Source: Hydractinia symbiolongicarpus
Taxonomy: Eukaryota > Cnidaria > Hydrozoa > Anthoathecata > Hydractiniidae
Direction: 5' to 3'
DNA: 64,000 bases
Assembly: GCF_029227915.1 (NCBI RefSeq)
Contig: NC_079886.1
Location: 2,852,001-2,916,000, forward strand
Part shown: one piece after another, positions 48,701 to 60,813 of the stretch
How positions within the stretch are numbered: position 1 is the first letter of the stretch
How the letters are laid out: each line of letters opens with the position of its first letter
Made by a program: the position numbers and the translations under genes
The notes under the pieces: model-generated
Told to the model about the DNA's origin: nothing
Databases searched by the model: none
The model's input: only the letters and a program-made list of their open reading frames with translations

Positions 48701-49654
48701 GATTTTTTAAATTATTTTTTCACCACTAAAAGGCATGAGACTTGTAGATTTCAAAAATGTTTTTATTTTTAATGAAACGCCGAATGAAAGCAGTTTAATC
48801 GCCGACAACCGAAAATCCGCTTTTTCCGTAAATCCCTGGCTCGGCCCGTATAGTTGAATGTATACAAAGAAAGTACCCTGTGAATAAACTCATTTTAAGA
48901 ACGATTTTTTAAAATATTTTTTTACCACTAAAACGCATGACACTTGTAGTTTTCAAAAATGTTTTCATTTTTGAGAAGACGCTGAATAAAAGAAGTTTAA
49001 TCGCCGGCAAACGAAAACCCGCGATTTCCCGTAATTCCCGGACACGACCAGTATAATCAAAAGTATACAAAGAAAGTACCCAGGGAGTAAACTCATTTCC
49101 CGAACGATTTTTTAAATTATTTTTTCACCACTAAAACGCATGAGACATGTAGTCTTCAAAATTGTTTTCATTTTTGATGAGACGCTGAATAAAAAAAGTT
49201 TAATCGCCGGCAAACAAAAACCGGCGATTTCCCGTAAATCCCGTACTCGGCCCGTATAGTCAAAAGTATACAAAGAAAGTACTCAGGGAGTAAACTCATT
49301 TCCCGAACGATATTTTAAATTATTTCTTCAGCACTAAAACGCATGAGACTTGTAGTTTTCAAAAATGTTTTCATTTTTGATGAGACGCTAAATAAAACAA
49401 GTTTAATTGCCGGCAAACGAAAACCGGCGATTTCCCGTAAATCCCGGACACGACCCGCATAATCAAAAGTATACAAATAAAGTACCCAAGGAGTAAACTT
49501 ATTTCCCGAACAATTTTTTAAATTATTTCTTCACCACTAAAACGCATGAGACTTGTAATTTTCAAAAATGTTTTCATTTTTGATGAGACGCTGAATAAAA
49601 GAAGTTTAATTGCCGGCAAACGAAAACCCGCGATTTCCCGTAAATCCCGTACTC
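45798..49654 (+). repeat. 24-mer HOR, unit 2 (partial) and exit monomers
   Basis: 45798 to about 49050 repeats unit 1 without the extra 5-mer copies and with one more monomer near 47.0-47.2 kb. From 49050 to 49654 come three monomers (GACATGTAG with CTTCAAAATTG; CGATATTTT with TTTCTTCAGC; AAATAAAG with AACTTATTT). These match 54.5-55.0 kb and 58.8-59.3 kb closely and 3.5-4.3 kb more distantly. Confidence 0.82.
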
Positions 49655-51480
49655 GGCCCGTATAGTCAAAAGTACACAAGAAAGTACCCAGGGAGTAAAC
49701 TGATTTCCAAAATGATTTTTTAAATTATTTTTTCACCACTAAAACGCATGAGACTTGTAGTTTTCAAAAATGTTTTCATTTTTGATGAGACGCTGAATAA
49801 AAGAAGATTAATCGCCGGCAAACGAAAACCCGCGATTTCCTGTAAATCGCGGGCTGGCCCCTATAGTCGAATGTATACAAAGAAAGTACCCTGTGAATAA
49901 ACTCATTTTAAGAACGATTTTTTAAATTATTTTTTCACCACTAAAACGCATGAGACTTGTAGTTTTCAAAAATGTTTTCATTTTTGATCAGACGCTGAAT
50001 AAAAGAAGTTTAATCGCCGGCAAACGAAAACCCGCGATTTCCCGTAAATCCCGGACACGACCCGTATAATCAAAAGTATACAAAGAAAGTACCCAGGGAG
50101 TAAACTTATTTCCCAAACGATTTTTTAAATTATTTTTTCACCACTAAAACGCATGAGACTTGTAGTTTTCAAAAATGTTTTCATTTTTGATGAGACGCTG
50201 AATAAAAGAAGTTTAATCGCCAGCAAACGAAAACCCGCGATTTCCCGTAAATCCCGGGCTTGGCCCGTATAGTGGAATGTATATAAAGAAAGTACCCTGT
50301 GAGCAAACTCATTTCCAGAACGATTTTTTAAATTATTTTTCCACCACTAAAACGCATGAGACTTGTAGTTTTCAAAAATGTTTTCATTTTTGAGAAGACG
50401 CTGAATAAAAGAAGTTTAATCGCCGGAAAACGAAAACCCGCGATTTCCCGTAAATCCCGTACTCGGCCCGTATAGTCAAAAGTATACAAAGAAAGTACTC
50501 AGGGAGTAAACTCATTTCCCGAACGATATTTTATATTTATTTTTTCACCACTAAAACGCATGAGACTTGCAGTTTTCAAAAACGTTTTCATTTTTGATGA
50601 GACGCTAAATAAAACAAGTTTAATCGCCGGCAAACAAAAACATGAGATTTCCCGTAAATCCCGGACACGACCCGTATAATCAAAAGTACACAAGAAAGTA
50701 CCCAGGGAGTAAACTGATTTCCAAAATGATTTTTTAAATTATTTTTTCACCACTAAAACGCATGAGACTTGTAGTTTTCAAAAATGTTTTCATTTTTGAT
50801 GAGACGCTGAATAAAAGAAGATTAATCGCCGGCAAACGAAAACCCGCGATTTCCTGTAAATCCCGGACACGACCCGTATAATCAAAAGTATACAAAGAAA
50901 GTACCCAGGGAGTAAACTTATTTCCCAAACGATTTTTTAAATTATTTTTTCACCACTAAAACGCATGAGACTTGTAGTTTTCAAAAATGTTTTCATTTTT
51001 GATGAGACGCTGAATAAAAGAAGTTTAATCGCCAGCAAACGAAAACCCGCGATTTCCCGTAAATCCCGGGCTTGGCCCGTATAGTGGAATGTATATAAAG
51101 AAAGTACCCTGTGAGCAAACTCATTTCCAGAACGATTTTTTAAATTATTTTTCCACCACTAAAACGCATGAGACTTGTAGTTTTCAAAAATGTTTTCATT
51201 TTTGAGAAGACGCTGAATAAAAGAAGTTTAATCGCCGGAAAACGAAAACCCGCGATTTCCCGTAAATCCTGTACTCGGCCCGTATAGTCAAAAGTATACA
51301 AAGAAAGTACTCAGGGAGTAAACTCATTTCCCGAACGATATTTTATATTTATTTTTTCACCACTAAAACGCATGAGACTTGCAGTTTTCAAAAACGTTTT
51401 CATTTTTGATGAGACGCTAAATAAAACAAGTTTAATCGCCGGCAAACAAAAACATGAGATTTCCCGTAAATCCCGGACAC
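49655..51480 (+). repeat. 5-mer then 4-mer HOR (1014 and 812 bp)
   Basis: 49655-50668 and 50669-51480 share, in order, a GTACACAAG monomer with ACTGATTTCC, a GGACACG monomer with AACTTATTTCCC, a GTGGAATG monomer with TGAGCAAAC, and a TTATATTTATT/CTTGCAG/AACGTTTTC monomer. The second unit lacks one monomer, lost through a hybrid at about 50830-50870. The monomer after AAAACATGAG has the next GTACACAAG register in unit 1 only. Confidence 0.83.
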
Positions 51481-52088
51481 GACCCGTATAATCAAAAGTA
51501 TACAAAGAAAGTGCCCAGGGAGTAAACTCATTTCCCGAACGATTTTTTAATTTATTTTTTCACCACTAAAACGCATGAGACTTGTAGTTTTCAAAAATGT
51601 TTTTATTTTTGATGAGACGCTAAATAAAACAAGTTTAATAGCCGGCAAACGAAAACCCGCGATTTCCCGTAAATCCCGGACACGACCCGTATAATCAAAA
51701 GTATACAAAGAAAGTACCCAGGGAGTAAATTCATTTCCCGAATGATTTTTTAAATTATTTTTTCAGCACTAAAAGGCATGAGACTTGTAGTTTTCAAAAA
51801 TGTTTTCAATTTTGATGAGACGCTGAATAAAAGAAGTTTAATCACCGGCAAACGTAAACCCGCGATTTCCTGTAAATCCCGGGTCGGCTCCTATAGTCGA
51901 ATGTATACAAAGAAAGTACCCTGTGAGTAAACTCATTTTCAGAACGATTTTTTAAATTATTTTTTCACCACTAAAACGCATGAGACTTGCAGTTTTCAAA
52001 AATGTTTTCATTTTTGATAAGACGCTGAATAAAAGAAGTTTAATCGCCGGCAAACGAAAACCCGCGATTTCCCGTAAATCCCGGACAC
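51481..52088 (+). repeat. One linking monomer plus first copy of a 2-mer duplication
   Basis: 51481-51683 carries GTGCCCAGGG and AATAGCCGG. 51684-52088 (405 bp, two monomers) is then repeated at 52089-52493: markers GAATGATTTTTT, CAGCACTAAAAGGC, CAATTTTG, ATCACCGGC and GTCGGCTCC in the first monomer, CTTGCAG and GATAAG in the second. The copies differ by a few substitutions, and the first ends in the GGACACG-type boundary rather than GGTACTCGACCC. Confidence 0.85.
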
Positions 52089-55000
52089 GACCCGTATAAT
52101 CAAAAGTATACAAAGAAAGTACCCAGGGAGTAAACTCATTTCCCGAATGATTTTTTAAATTATTTTTTCAGCACTAAAAGGCATGAGACTTGTAGTTTTC
52201 AAAAATGTTTTCAATTTTGATGAGACGCTAAATAAAAGAAGTTTAATCACCGGCAAACGTAAACCCGCGATTTCCTGTAAATCCCGGGTCGGCTCCTATA
52301 GTCGAATGTATACAAAGAAAGTACCCTGTGAGTAAACTCATTTTCAGAACGATTTTTTAAATTATTTTTTCACCACTAAAACGCATGAGACTTGCAGTTT
52401 TCAAAAATGTTTTCATTTTTGATAAGACGCTGAATAAAAGAAGTTTAATCGCCGGCAAACGAAAACCCGCGATTTCCCGTAAATCCGGTACTCGACCCGT
52501 ATAGTCAAAAGTATACAAATATAGTACTCAATGAGTAAACTCATTTCCCGAACAATTTTTTAAATTATTTTTTCACCACTAAAACGCATGAGACTTGTAG
52601 TTTTCAAAAGTGTTTTCATTTTTAATGAGACGCTGAATAAAAGAAGTTTAATCGCCAGCAAACGAAAACCCGCGATTTCCCGTAAATCCCGGGCTTGGCC
52701 CGTATAGTCGAATGTATATAAAGAAAGTACCCAGGGAGTAAACTCATTTCCCAAACGATTTTTTAATTTATTTTTTCATCACTAAAACGCATGAGACTTG
52801 TAGTTTTCAAAAATGTTTTCATTTTTGATGAGACGCTGAATAAACGAAGTTTAATCGCCGGCAAACGAAAACCCGAGATTTCCTGTAAATCCCGGGCTGG
52901 CCCCTATAGTCGAATGTATACAAAGAAAGTACCCTGTGAGTAAACTCATTTTCAGAACGATTTTTTAAATTATTTTTCCACCACTGAAACGCATGAGACT
53001 TGTAGTTTTCAAAAATGTTTTCATTTTTGATAAGACGCTGTATAAAAGAAGTTTAATCGCCGGCAAACAAAAACCCGCAATTTCCCGTAAATCCGGTACT
53101 CAACCCGTATAGTCAAAAGTATACAAAGAAAGTACCAAGGAAGTAAACTCATTTCCCGAACGATTTTTTAAATTATTTTTTCACCACTAAAACGCATGAG
53201 ACTTGTAGTTTTCAAAAGTGTTTTCATTTTTGATAAGACGCTAAATAAAAGAAGTTTAATCGCCGGCAAACGAAAACCCGCTTTTTCCCGTAAATCCCGT
53301 ACTCGGCCCGTATAGTCAAAAGTATACAAAGAAAGTATCCTGTGAATAAACTCATTTTAAGAACGATTTTTTAATTTATTTTTTCATCACTAAAACGCAT
53401 GAGACTTGTAGTTTTCAAAAATGTTTTCATTTTTGATGAGACGCTGAATAATAGAAGTTTAATCGCCGGCAAACGAAAACCCGAGATTTCCTGTAAATCC
53501 CGGGCTGGCCCCTATAGTCGAATGTATGCAAAGAAAGTACCCTGTGAGTAAACTCATTTTCAGAACGATTTTTTAAATTATTTTTCCACCACTGAAACGC
53601 ATGAGACTTGTAGTTTTCAAAAATGTTTTCATTTTTGATAAGACGCTGTATAAAAGAAGTTTAGTCGCCGGCAAACAAAAACCCGCAATTTCCCGTAAAT
53701 CCGGTACTCGACCCGTATAGTCAAAAGTATACAAAGAAAGTACCAAGGGAGTAAACTCATTTCCCGAACGATTTTTTAAATTATTTTTTCACCATTAAAA
53801 AGCATGAGATTTGTAGTTTTCAAAAGTGTATCCATTTTTGATGAGACGCTGAATAAAAGAAGTTTAATCGCCAGCAAACGAAAACCCGCGATTTCCCGTA
53901 AATCCCGGGCTTGGCCCGTATAGTGGAATGTATATAAAGAAAGTACCCTGTGATCAAACTCATTTCCAGAACGATTTTTTTAAATTATTTTTTTTACCAC
54001 TAAAACGCATGAGACTTGTAGTTTTCAAAAGTGTTTTCATTTTTGATGAGACGCTGAATAAAAGAAGTTTAATCGCCAGCAAGCGAAAACCCGCGATTTC
54101 CCGTAAATCCCGGGCTTGACCCGTATAGTCGAATGTATATAAAGAAAGTACCCTGTGAGTAAACTTATTTCCAGAACGATTTTTCAAATTATTTTTTCAC
54201 CACTAAAACGCATAAGACTTGTAGTTTTCAAAAATGTTTTTATTTTTGATGAGACGCTAAATAAAAGAAGTTTAATCGCCGGCAAACGAAAACCCGCGAT
54301 TTCCCGTAAATCCCGTACTCGGCCCGTATAGTTAAAAGTATACAAAGAAAGTACCCTGTGAATAAACTCATTTTAAGAACGATTTTTTAAATTATTTTTT
54401 CACCACTAAAAGGCATGAGACTTGTAGTTTTCAAAAATGTTTTCATTTTTGAGAAGACGCTGAATAAAAGAAGTTTAATCGCCAGCAAACGAAAACCCGC
54501 GATTTCCCGTAATTCCCGGACACGACCAGTATAATCAAAAGTATACAAAGAAAGTACCCAGGGAGTAAACTCATTTCCCGAACGATTTTTTAAATTATTT
54601 TTTCACCACTAAAACGCATGAGACATGTAGTTTTCAAAATTGTTTTCATTTTTGATGAGACGCTGAATAAAAAAAGTTTAATCGCCGGCAAACAAAAACC
54701 TGCGATTTCCCGTAAATCCCGTACTCGGCCCGTATAGTCAAAAGTATACAAAGAAAGTACTCAGGGAGTAAACTCATTTCCCAAACGATATTTTAAATTA
54801 TTTCTTCAGCACTAAAACGCATGAGACTTGTAGTTTTCAAAAATGTTTTCATTTTTGATGAGACGCTAAATAAAACAAGTTTAATCGCCGGCAAACGAAA
54901 ACCGGCGATTTCCCGTAAATCCCGGACACGACCCGCATAATCAAAAGTATACAAATAAAGTACCCAAGGAGTAAACTTATTTCCCGAACAATTTTTTAAA

Positions 55001-56350
55001 TTATTTCTTCACCACTAAAACGCATGAGACTTGTAGTTTTCCAAAATGTTTTCATTTTTGATGAGACGCTAAATAAAAGAAGTTTAATCGCAGCCAAACG
55101 AAAATTCGCGATTTCCCGTAAATCCCGGGCTTGACCCGTATAGTCGAATGTATATAAAGAAAGTACCCTGTGAGTAAACTCATTTCCAGAACGATTTTTC
55201 AAATTATTTTTTCACCACTAAAACGAATGAAACTTGTAGTATTCAAAAATGTTTACATTTTTGATGAGACGCTGAATAAAAGACGTTTAATCGCCGGTAA
55301 ACGAAAACCCGTGATTTCCCCTAAATCCCGGACACGACCCGTATAATCAAAAGTATACAAAGAAAGTACCCAGGGAGTAAACTCATTTCCCGAACGATTT
55401 TTTAAATTATTTTTTCACCATTAAAACGCATGAGATTTGTAGTTTTCAAAAGTATATCCATTTTTGATGAGACGCTGAACAAAAGAGGTTTAATCGCCAG
55501 CAAACGAAAACCCGCGATTTCCCGTAAATCCCGGGCTTGGCCCGTATAGTGGAATGTATATAAAGAAAGTACCCTGTGAGCAAACTCATTTCCAGAACGA
55601 TTTTTTAAATTATTTTTTCACCACTAAAACGCATGAGACTTGTAGTTTTCAAAAGTGTTTTCATTTTTGATCAGACGCTGAATAAAAGAAGTTTAATCGC
55701 CGGCAAACGAAAACCCGCGATTTCCTGTAAATCCCGTACTCGGCCCGTATAGTTAAAAGTATACAAAGAAAGTACCCTGTGAATAAACTCATTTTAAGAA
55801 CGATTTTTTAAATTATTTTTTCACCACTAAAACGCATGAGACTTGTAGATTTCAAAAATGTTTTATTTTTGATGAAACGCAGAATGAAAGCAGTTTAATC
55901 GCCGACAACCGAAAATCCGCTTTTTTCCGTAAATCCCTGGCTCGGCCTGTATAGTGGAATGTATATAAAGAAAGTACCCTGTGAGCAAACTCATTTCCCG
56001 AACGATATTTTATATTTATTTTTTCACCACTAAAACGCATGAGACTTGCAGTTTTCAAAAACGTTTTCATTTTTGATGAGACGCTAAATAAAACAAGTTT
56101 AATCGCCGGCAAACAAAAACATGAGATTTCCCGTAAATCCCGGACACGACCCGTATAATCAAAAGTATACAAAGAAAGTGCCCAGGGAGTAAACTCATTT
56201 CCCGAACGATTTTTTAATTTATTTTTTCACCACTAAAACGCATGAGACTTGTAGTTTTCAAAAATGTTTTTATTTTTGATGAGTCGCTAAATAAAACAAG
56301 TTTAATCGCCGGCAAACGAAAACCCGCGATTTCCCGTAAATCCCGGACAC
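52089..56350 (+). repeat. 21-mer HOR, unit 1 (4262 bp)
   Basis: Twenty-one monomers, repeated from 56351 at an offset of 4261-4262 bp (for example 52560 to 56822 and 54996 to 59257). The second half includes the GCAGCC/AAAATTCGCG monomer, the CGAATGAAACTTG monomer and the AAAGTATATCC monomer. These belong to the same families as 4.5-7.9 kb. Near 55948-56000 lies a recombinant monomer with type A left and type B right halves of the variable block. Confidence 0.87.
55948..56145 (+). repeat. Recombinant monomer joining type A and type B variable-block halves
   Basis: Reads CCCTGTGAGCAAAC (type A) followed by TCATTTCCCGAACG (type B), then TTATATTTATT and CTTGCAG. Elsewhere CCCTGTGA is followed by TTTTCAG, TTTTAAG, TTTCCAG or TTTCAAG. 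The counterpart in the second 21-mer copy (about 60210) has the ordinary linked combination, so a local exchange produced this monomer. Confidence 0.7.
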
Positions 56351-59300
56351 GACCCGTATAATCAAAAGTATACAAAGAAAGTACCCAGGGAGTAAACTCA
56401 TTTCCCGAATGATTTTTTAAATTATTTTTTCAGCACTAAAAGGCATGAGACTTGTAGTTTTCAAAAATGTTTTCAATTTTGATGAGACGCTGAATAAAAG
56501 AAGTTTAATCACCGGCAAACGTAAACCCGCGATTTCCTGTAAATCCCGGGTCGGCTCCTATAGTCGAATGTATACAAAGAAAGTACCCTGTGAGTAAACT
56601 CATTTTCAGAACGATTTTTTAAGTTATTTTTTCACCACTAAAACGCATGAGACTTGCAGTTTTCAAAAATGTTTTCATTTTTGATAAGACGCTGAATAAA
56701 AGAAGTTTAATCGCCGGCAAACGAAAACCCGCGATTTCCCGTAAATCCGGTACTCGACCCGTATAGTCAAAAGTATACAAATATAGTACTCAATGAGTAA
56801 ACTCATTTCCCGAACAATTTTTTAAATTATTTTTTCACCACTAAAACGCATGAGACTTGTAGTTTTCAAAAGTGTTTTCATTTTTAATGAGACGCTGAAT
56901 AAAAGAAGTTTAATCGCCAGCAAACGAAAACCCGCGATTTCCCGTAAATCCCGGGCTTGGCCCGTATAGTCGAATGTATATAAAGAAAGTACCCAGGGAG
57001 TAAACTCATTTCCCAAACGATTTTTAAATTTATTTTTTCATCACTAAAACGCATGAGACTTGTAGTTTTCAAAAATGTTTTCATTTTTGATGAGACGCTG
57101 AATAAACGAAGTTTAATCGCCGGCAAACGAAAACCCGAGATTTCCTGTAAATCCCGGGCTGGCCCCTATAGTCGAATGTATACAAAGAAAGTACCCTGTG
57201 AGTAAACTCATTTTCAGAACGATTTTTTAAATTATTTTTCCACCACTGAAACGCATGAGACTTGTAGTTTTCAAAAATGTTTTCATTTTTGATAAGACGC
57301 TGTATAAAAGAAGTTTAATCGCCGGCAAACAAAAACCCGCAATTTCCCGTAAATCCGGTACTCAACCCGTATAGTCAAAAGTATACAAAGAAAGTACCAA
57401 GGGAGTAAACTCATTTCCCGAACGATTTTTTAAATTATTTTTTCACCACTAAAACGCATGAGACTTGTAGTTTTCAAAAGTGTTTTCATTTTTGATAAGA
57501 CGCTAAATAAAAGAAGTTTAATCGCCGGCAAACGAAAACCCGCTTTTTCCCGTAAATCCCGTACTCGGCCCGTATAGTCAAAAGTATACAAAGAAAGTAT
57601 CCTGTGAATAAACTCATTTTAAGAACGATTTTTTAATTTATTTTTTCATCACTAAAACGCATGAGACTTGTAGTTTTCAAAAATGTTTTCATTTTTGATG
57701 AGACGCTGAATAATAGAAGATTAATCGCCGGCAAACGAAAACCCGAGACTTCCTGTAAATCCCGGGCTGGCCCCTATAGTCGAATGTATGCAAAGAAAGT
57801 ACCCTGTGAGTAAACTCCTTTTCAGAACGATTTTTTAAATTATTTTTCCACCACTGAAACGCATGAGACTTGTAGTTTTCAAAAATGTTTTCATTTTTGA
57901 TAAGACGCTGTATAAAAGAAGTTTAGTCCCCGGCAAACAAAAACCCGCAATTTCCCGTAAATCCGGTACTCGACCCGTATAGTCAAAAGTATACAAAGAA
58001 AGTACCAAGGGAGTAAACTCATTTCCCGAACGATTTTTTAAATTATTTTTTCACCATTAAAAAGCATGAGATTTGTAGTTTTCAAAAGAGTATCAATTTT
58101 TGATGAGACGCTGAATAAAAGAAGTTTAATCGCCAGCAAACGAAAACCCGCGATTTCCCGTAAATCCCGGGCTTGGCCCGTATAGTGGAATGTATATAAA
58201 GAAAGTACCCTGTGATCAAACTCATTTCCAGAACGATTTTTTTAAATTATTTTTTTACCACTAAAACGCATGAGACTTGTAGTTTTCAAAAGTGTTTTCA
58301 TTTTTGATGAGACGCTGAATAAAAGAAGTTTAATCGCCAGCAAACGAAAACCCGCGATTTCCCGTAAATCCCGGGCTTGACCCGTATAGTCGAATGTATA
58401 TAAAGAAAGTACCCTGTGAGTAAAATTATTTCCAGAACGATTTTTCAAATTATTTTTTCACCACTAAAACGCATGAGACTTGTAGTTTTCAAAAATGTTT
58501 TCATTTTTGATGAGACGCTAAATAAAAGAAGTTTAATCGCCGGCAAACGAAAACCCGCGATTTCCCGTAAATCCCGTACTCGGCCCGTATAGTTAAAAGT
58601 ATACAAAGAAAGTACCCGGTGAATAAACTCATTTTAAGAACGATTTTTTAAATTATTTTTTCACCACTAAAAGGCATGAGACTTGTAGTTTTCAAAAATG
58701 TTTTCATTTTTGAGAAGACGCTGAATAAAAGAAGTTTAATCGCCGGCAAACGAAAACCCGCGATTTCCCGTAATTCCCGGACACGACCAGTATAATCAAA
58801 AGTATACAAAGAAAGTACGCAGGGAGTAAACTCATTTCCCGAACGATTTTTTAAATTATTTTTTCACCACTAAAACGCATGAGACATGTAGTTTTCAAAA
58901 TTGTTTTCATTTTTGATGAGACGCTGAATAAAAAAAGTTTAATCGCCGGCAAACAAAAACCCGCGATTTCCTGTAAATCCCGTACTCGGCCCGTATAGTC
59001 AAAAGTATACAAAGAAAGTACTCAGGGAGTAAACTCATTTCCCAAACGATATTTTAAATTATTTCTTCAGCACTAAAACGCATGAGACTTGTAGTTTTCA
59101 AAAATGTTTTCATTTTTGATGAGACGCTAAATAAAACAAGTTTAATCGCCGGCAAACGAAAACCGGCGATTTCCCGTAAATCCCGGACACGACCCGCATA
59201 ATCAAAAGTATACAAATAAAGTACCCAAGGAGTAAACTTATTTCCCGAACAATTTTTTAAATTATTTCTTCACCACTAAAACGCATGAGACTTGTAGTTT

Positions 59301-59393
59301 TCAAAAATGTTTTCATTTTTGATGAGACGCTAAATAAAAGAAGTTTAATCGCAGCCAAACGAAAATTCGCGATTTCCCGTAAATCCCGGGCTT
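56351..59393 (+). repeat. 21-mer HOR, unit 2 (first 15 monomers)
   Basis: Follows unit 1 monomer for monomer. It has private changes such as AAGTTATTTT near 56622, TTTTTAAATTTATT near 57020, AGTCCCCGG near 57927 and ACCCGGTGAATAAAC near 58615. The copy of unit 1 continues past this segment to about 60200. Confidence 0.86.
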
Positions 59394-60813
59394 GACCCGT
59401 ATAGTCGAATGTATATAAAGAAAGTACCCTGTGAGTAAACTCATTTCCAGAACGATTTTTCAAATTATTTTTTCACCACTAAAACGAATGAAACTTGTAG
59501 TATTCAAAAATGTTTACATTTTTGATGAGACGCTGAATAAAAGACGTTTAATCGCCGGTAAACGAAAACCCGTGATTTCCCCTAAATCCCGGACACGACC
59601 CGTATAATCAAAAGTATACAAAGAAAGTACCCAGGGAGTAAACTCATTTCCCGAACGATTTTTTAAATTATTTTTTCACCATTAAAACGCATGAGATTTG
59701 TAGTTTTCAAAAGTATATCCATTTTTGATGAGACGCTGAATAAAAGAAGTTTAATCGCCAGCAAACGAAAACCCGCGATTTCCCGTAAATCCCGGGCTTG
59801 GCCCGTATAGTGGAATGTATATAAAGAAAGTACCCTGTGAGCAAACTCATTTCCAGAACGATTTTTTAAATTATTTTTTCACCACTAAAACGCATGAGAC
59901 TTGTAGTTTTCAAAAGTGTTTTCATTTTTGATCAGACGCTGAATAAAAGAAGTTTAATCGCCGGCAAACGAAAACCCGCGATTTCCTGTAAATCCCGTAC
60001 TCGGCCCGTATAGTTAAAAGTATACAAAGAAAGTACCCTGTGAATAAACTCATTTTAAGAACGATTTTTTAAATTATTTTTTCACCACTAAAAGGCATGA
60101 GACTTGTAGATTTCAAAAATGTTTTATTTTTGATGAAACGCAGAATGAAAGCAGTTTAATCGCCGACAACCGAAAATCCGCTTTTTTCCGTAAATCCCTG
60201 GCTCGGCCTGTATAGTTGAATGTATACAAAGAAAGTACCCTGTGAATAAACTCATTTTAAGAACGATTTTTTAAATTATTTTTTTACCACTAAAACGCAT
60301 GACACTTGTAGTTTTCAAAAATGTTTTCATTTTTGAGAAGACGCTGAATAAAAGAAGTTTAATCGCCGGCAAACGAAAACCCGCGATTTCCCGTAATTCC
60401 CGGACACGACCAGTATAATCAAAAGTATACAAAGAAAGTACCCAGGGAGTAAACTCATTTCCCGAACGATTTTTTAAATTATTTTTTCACCACTAAAACG
60501 CATGAGACATGTAGTTTTCAAAATTGTTTTCATTTTTGATAAGACGCTGAATAAAAGGAGTTTAATCGCCGGCAAACAAAAACCCGCGATTTCCCGTAAA
60601 TCCCGTACTCGGCCCGTATAGTAAAAAGTACACAAAGAAAGTACCCAGGGAGTAAACTCATTTCCCGAACGATTTTTTAAATTATTTTATCACCACAAAA
60701 ACGCATGAGACTTGTAATTTTCAAAAATGTTTTCATTTTTGATGAGACGCTAAATAAAAGAAGTTTAATCGCAGCCAAACGAAAATTCGCGATTTCCCGT
60801 AAATCCCGGGCTT
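59394..60813 (+). repeat. End of 21-mer unit 2, forming a 7-mer (1420 bp)
   Basis: From one GGGCTTGACCCG boundary to the next. The first four monomers or so continue the copy of unit 1 (offset 4261 bp). The remainder has CCGTATAGTTGAATG, GACACTTG/GAGAAG, GGACACGACCAG with GACATGTAG, and a monomer with TTTTATCACCACAAAAACG near 60685. After 60814 the same series restarts. Confidence 0.82.
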
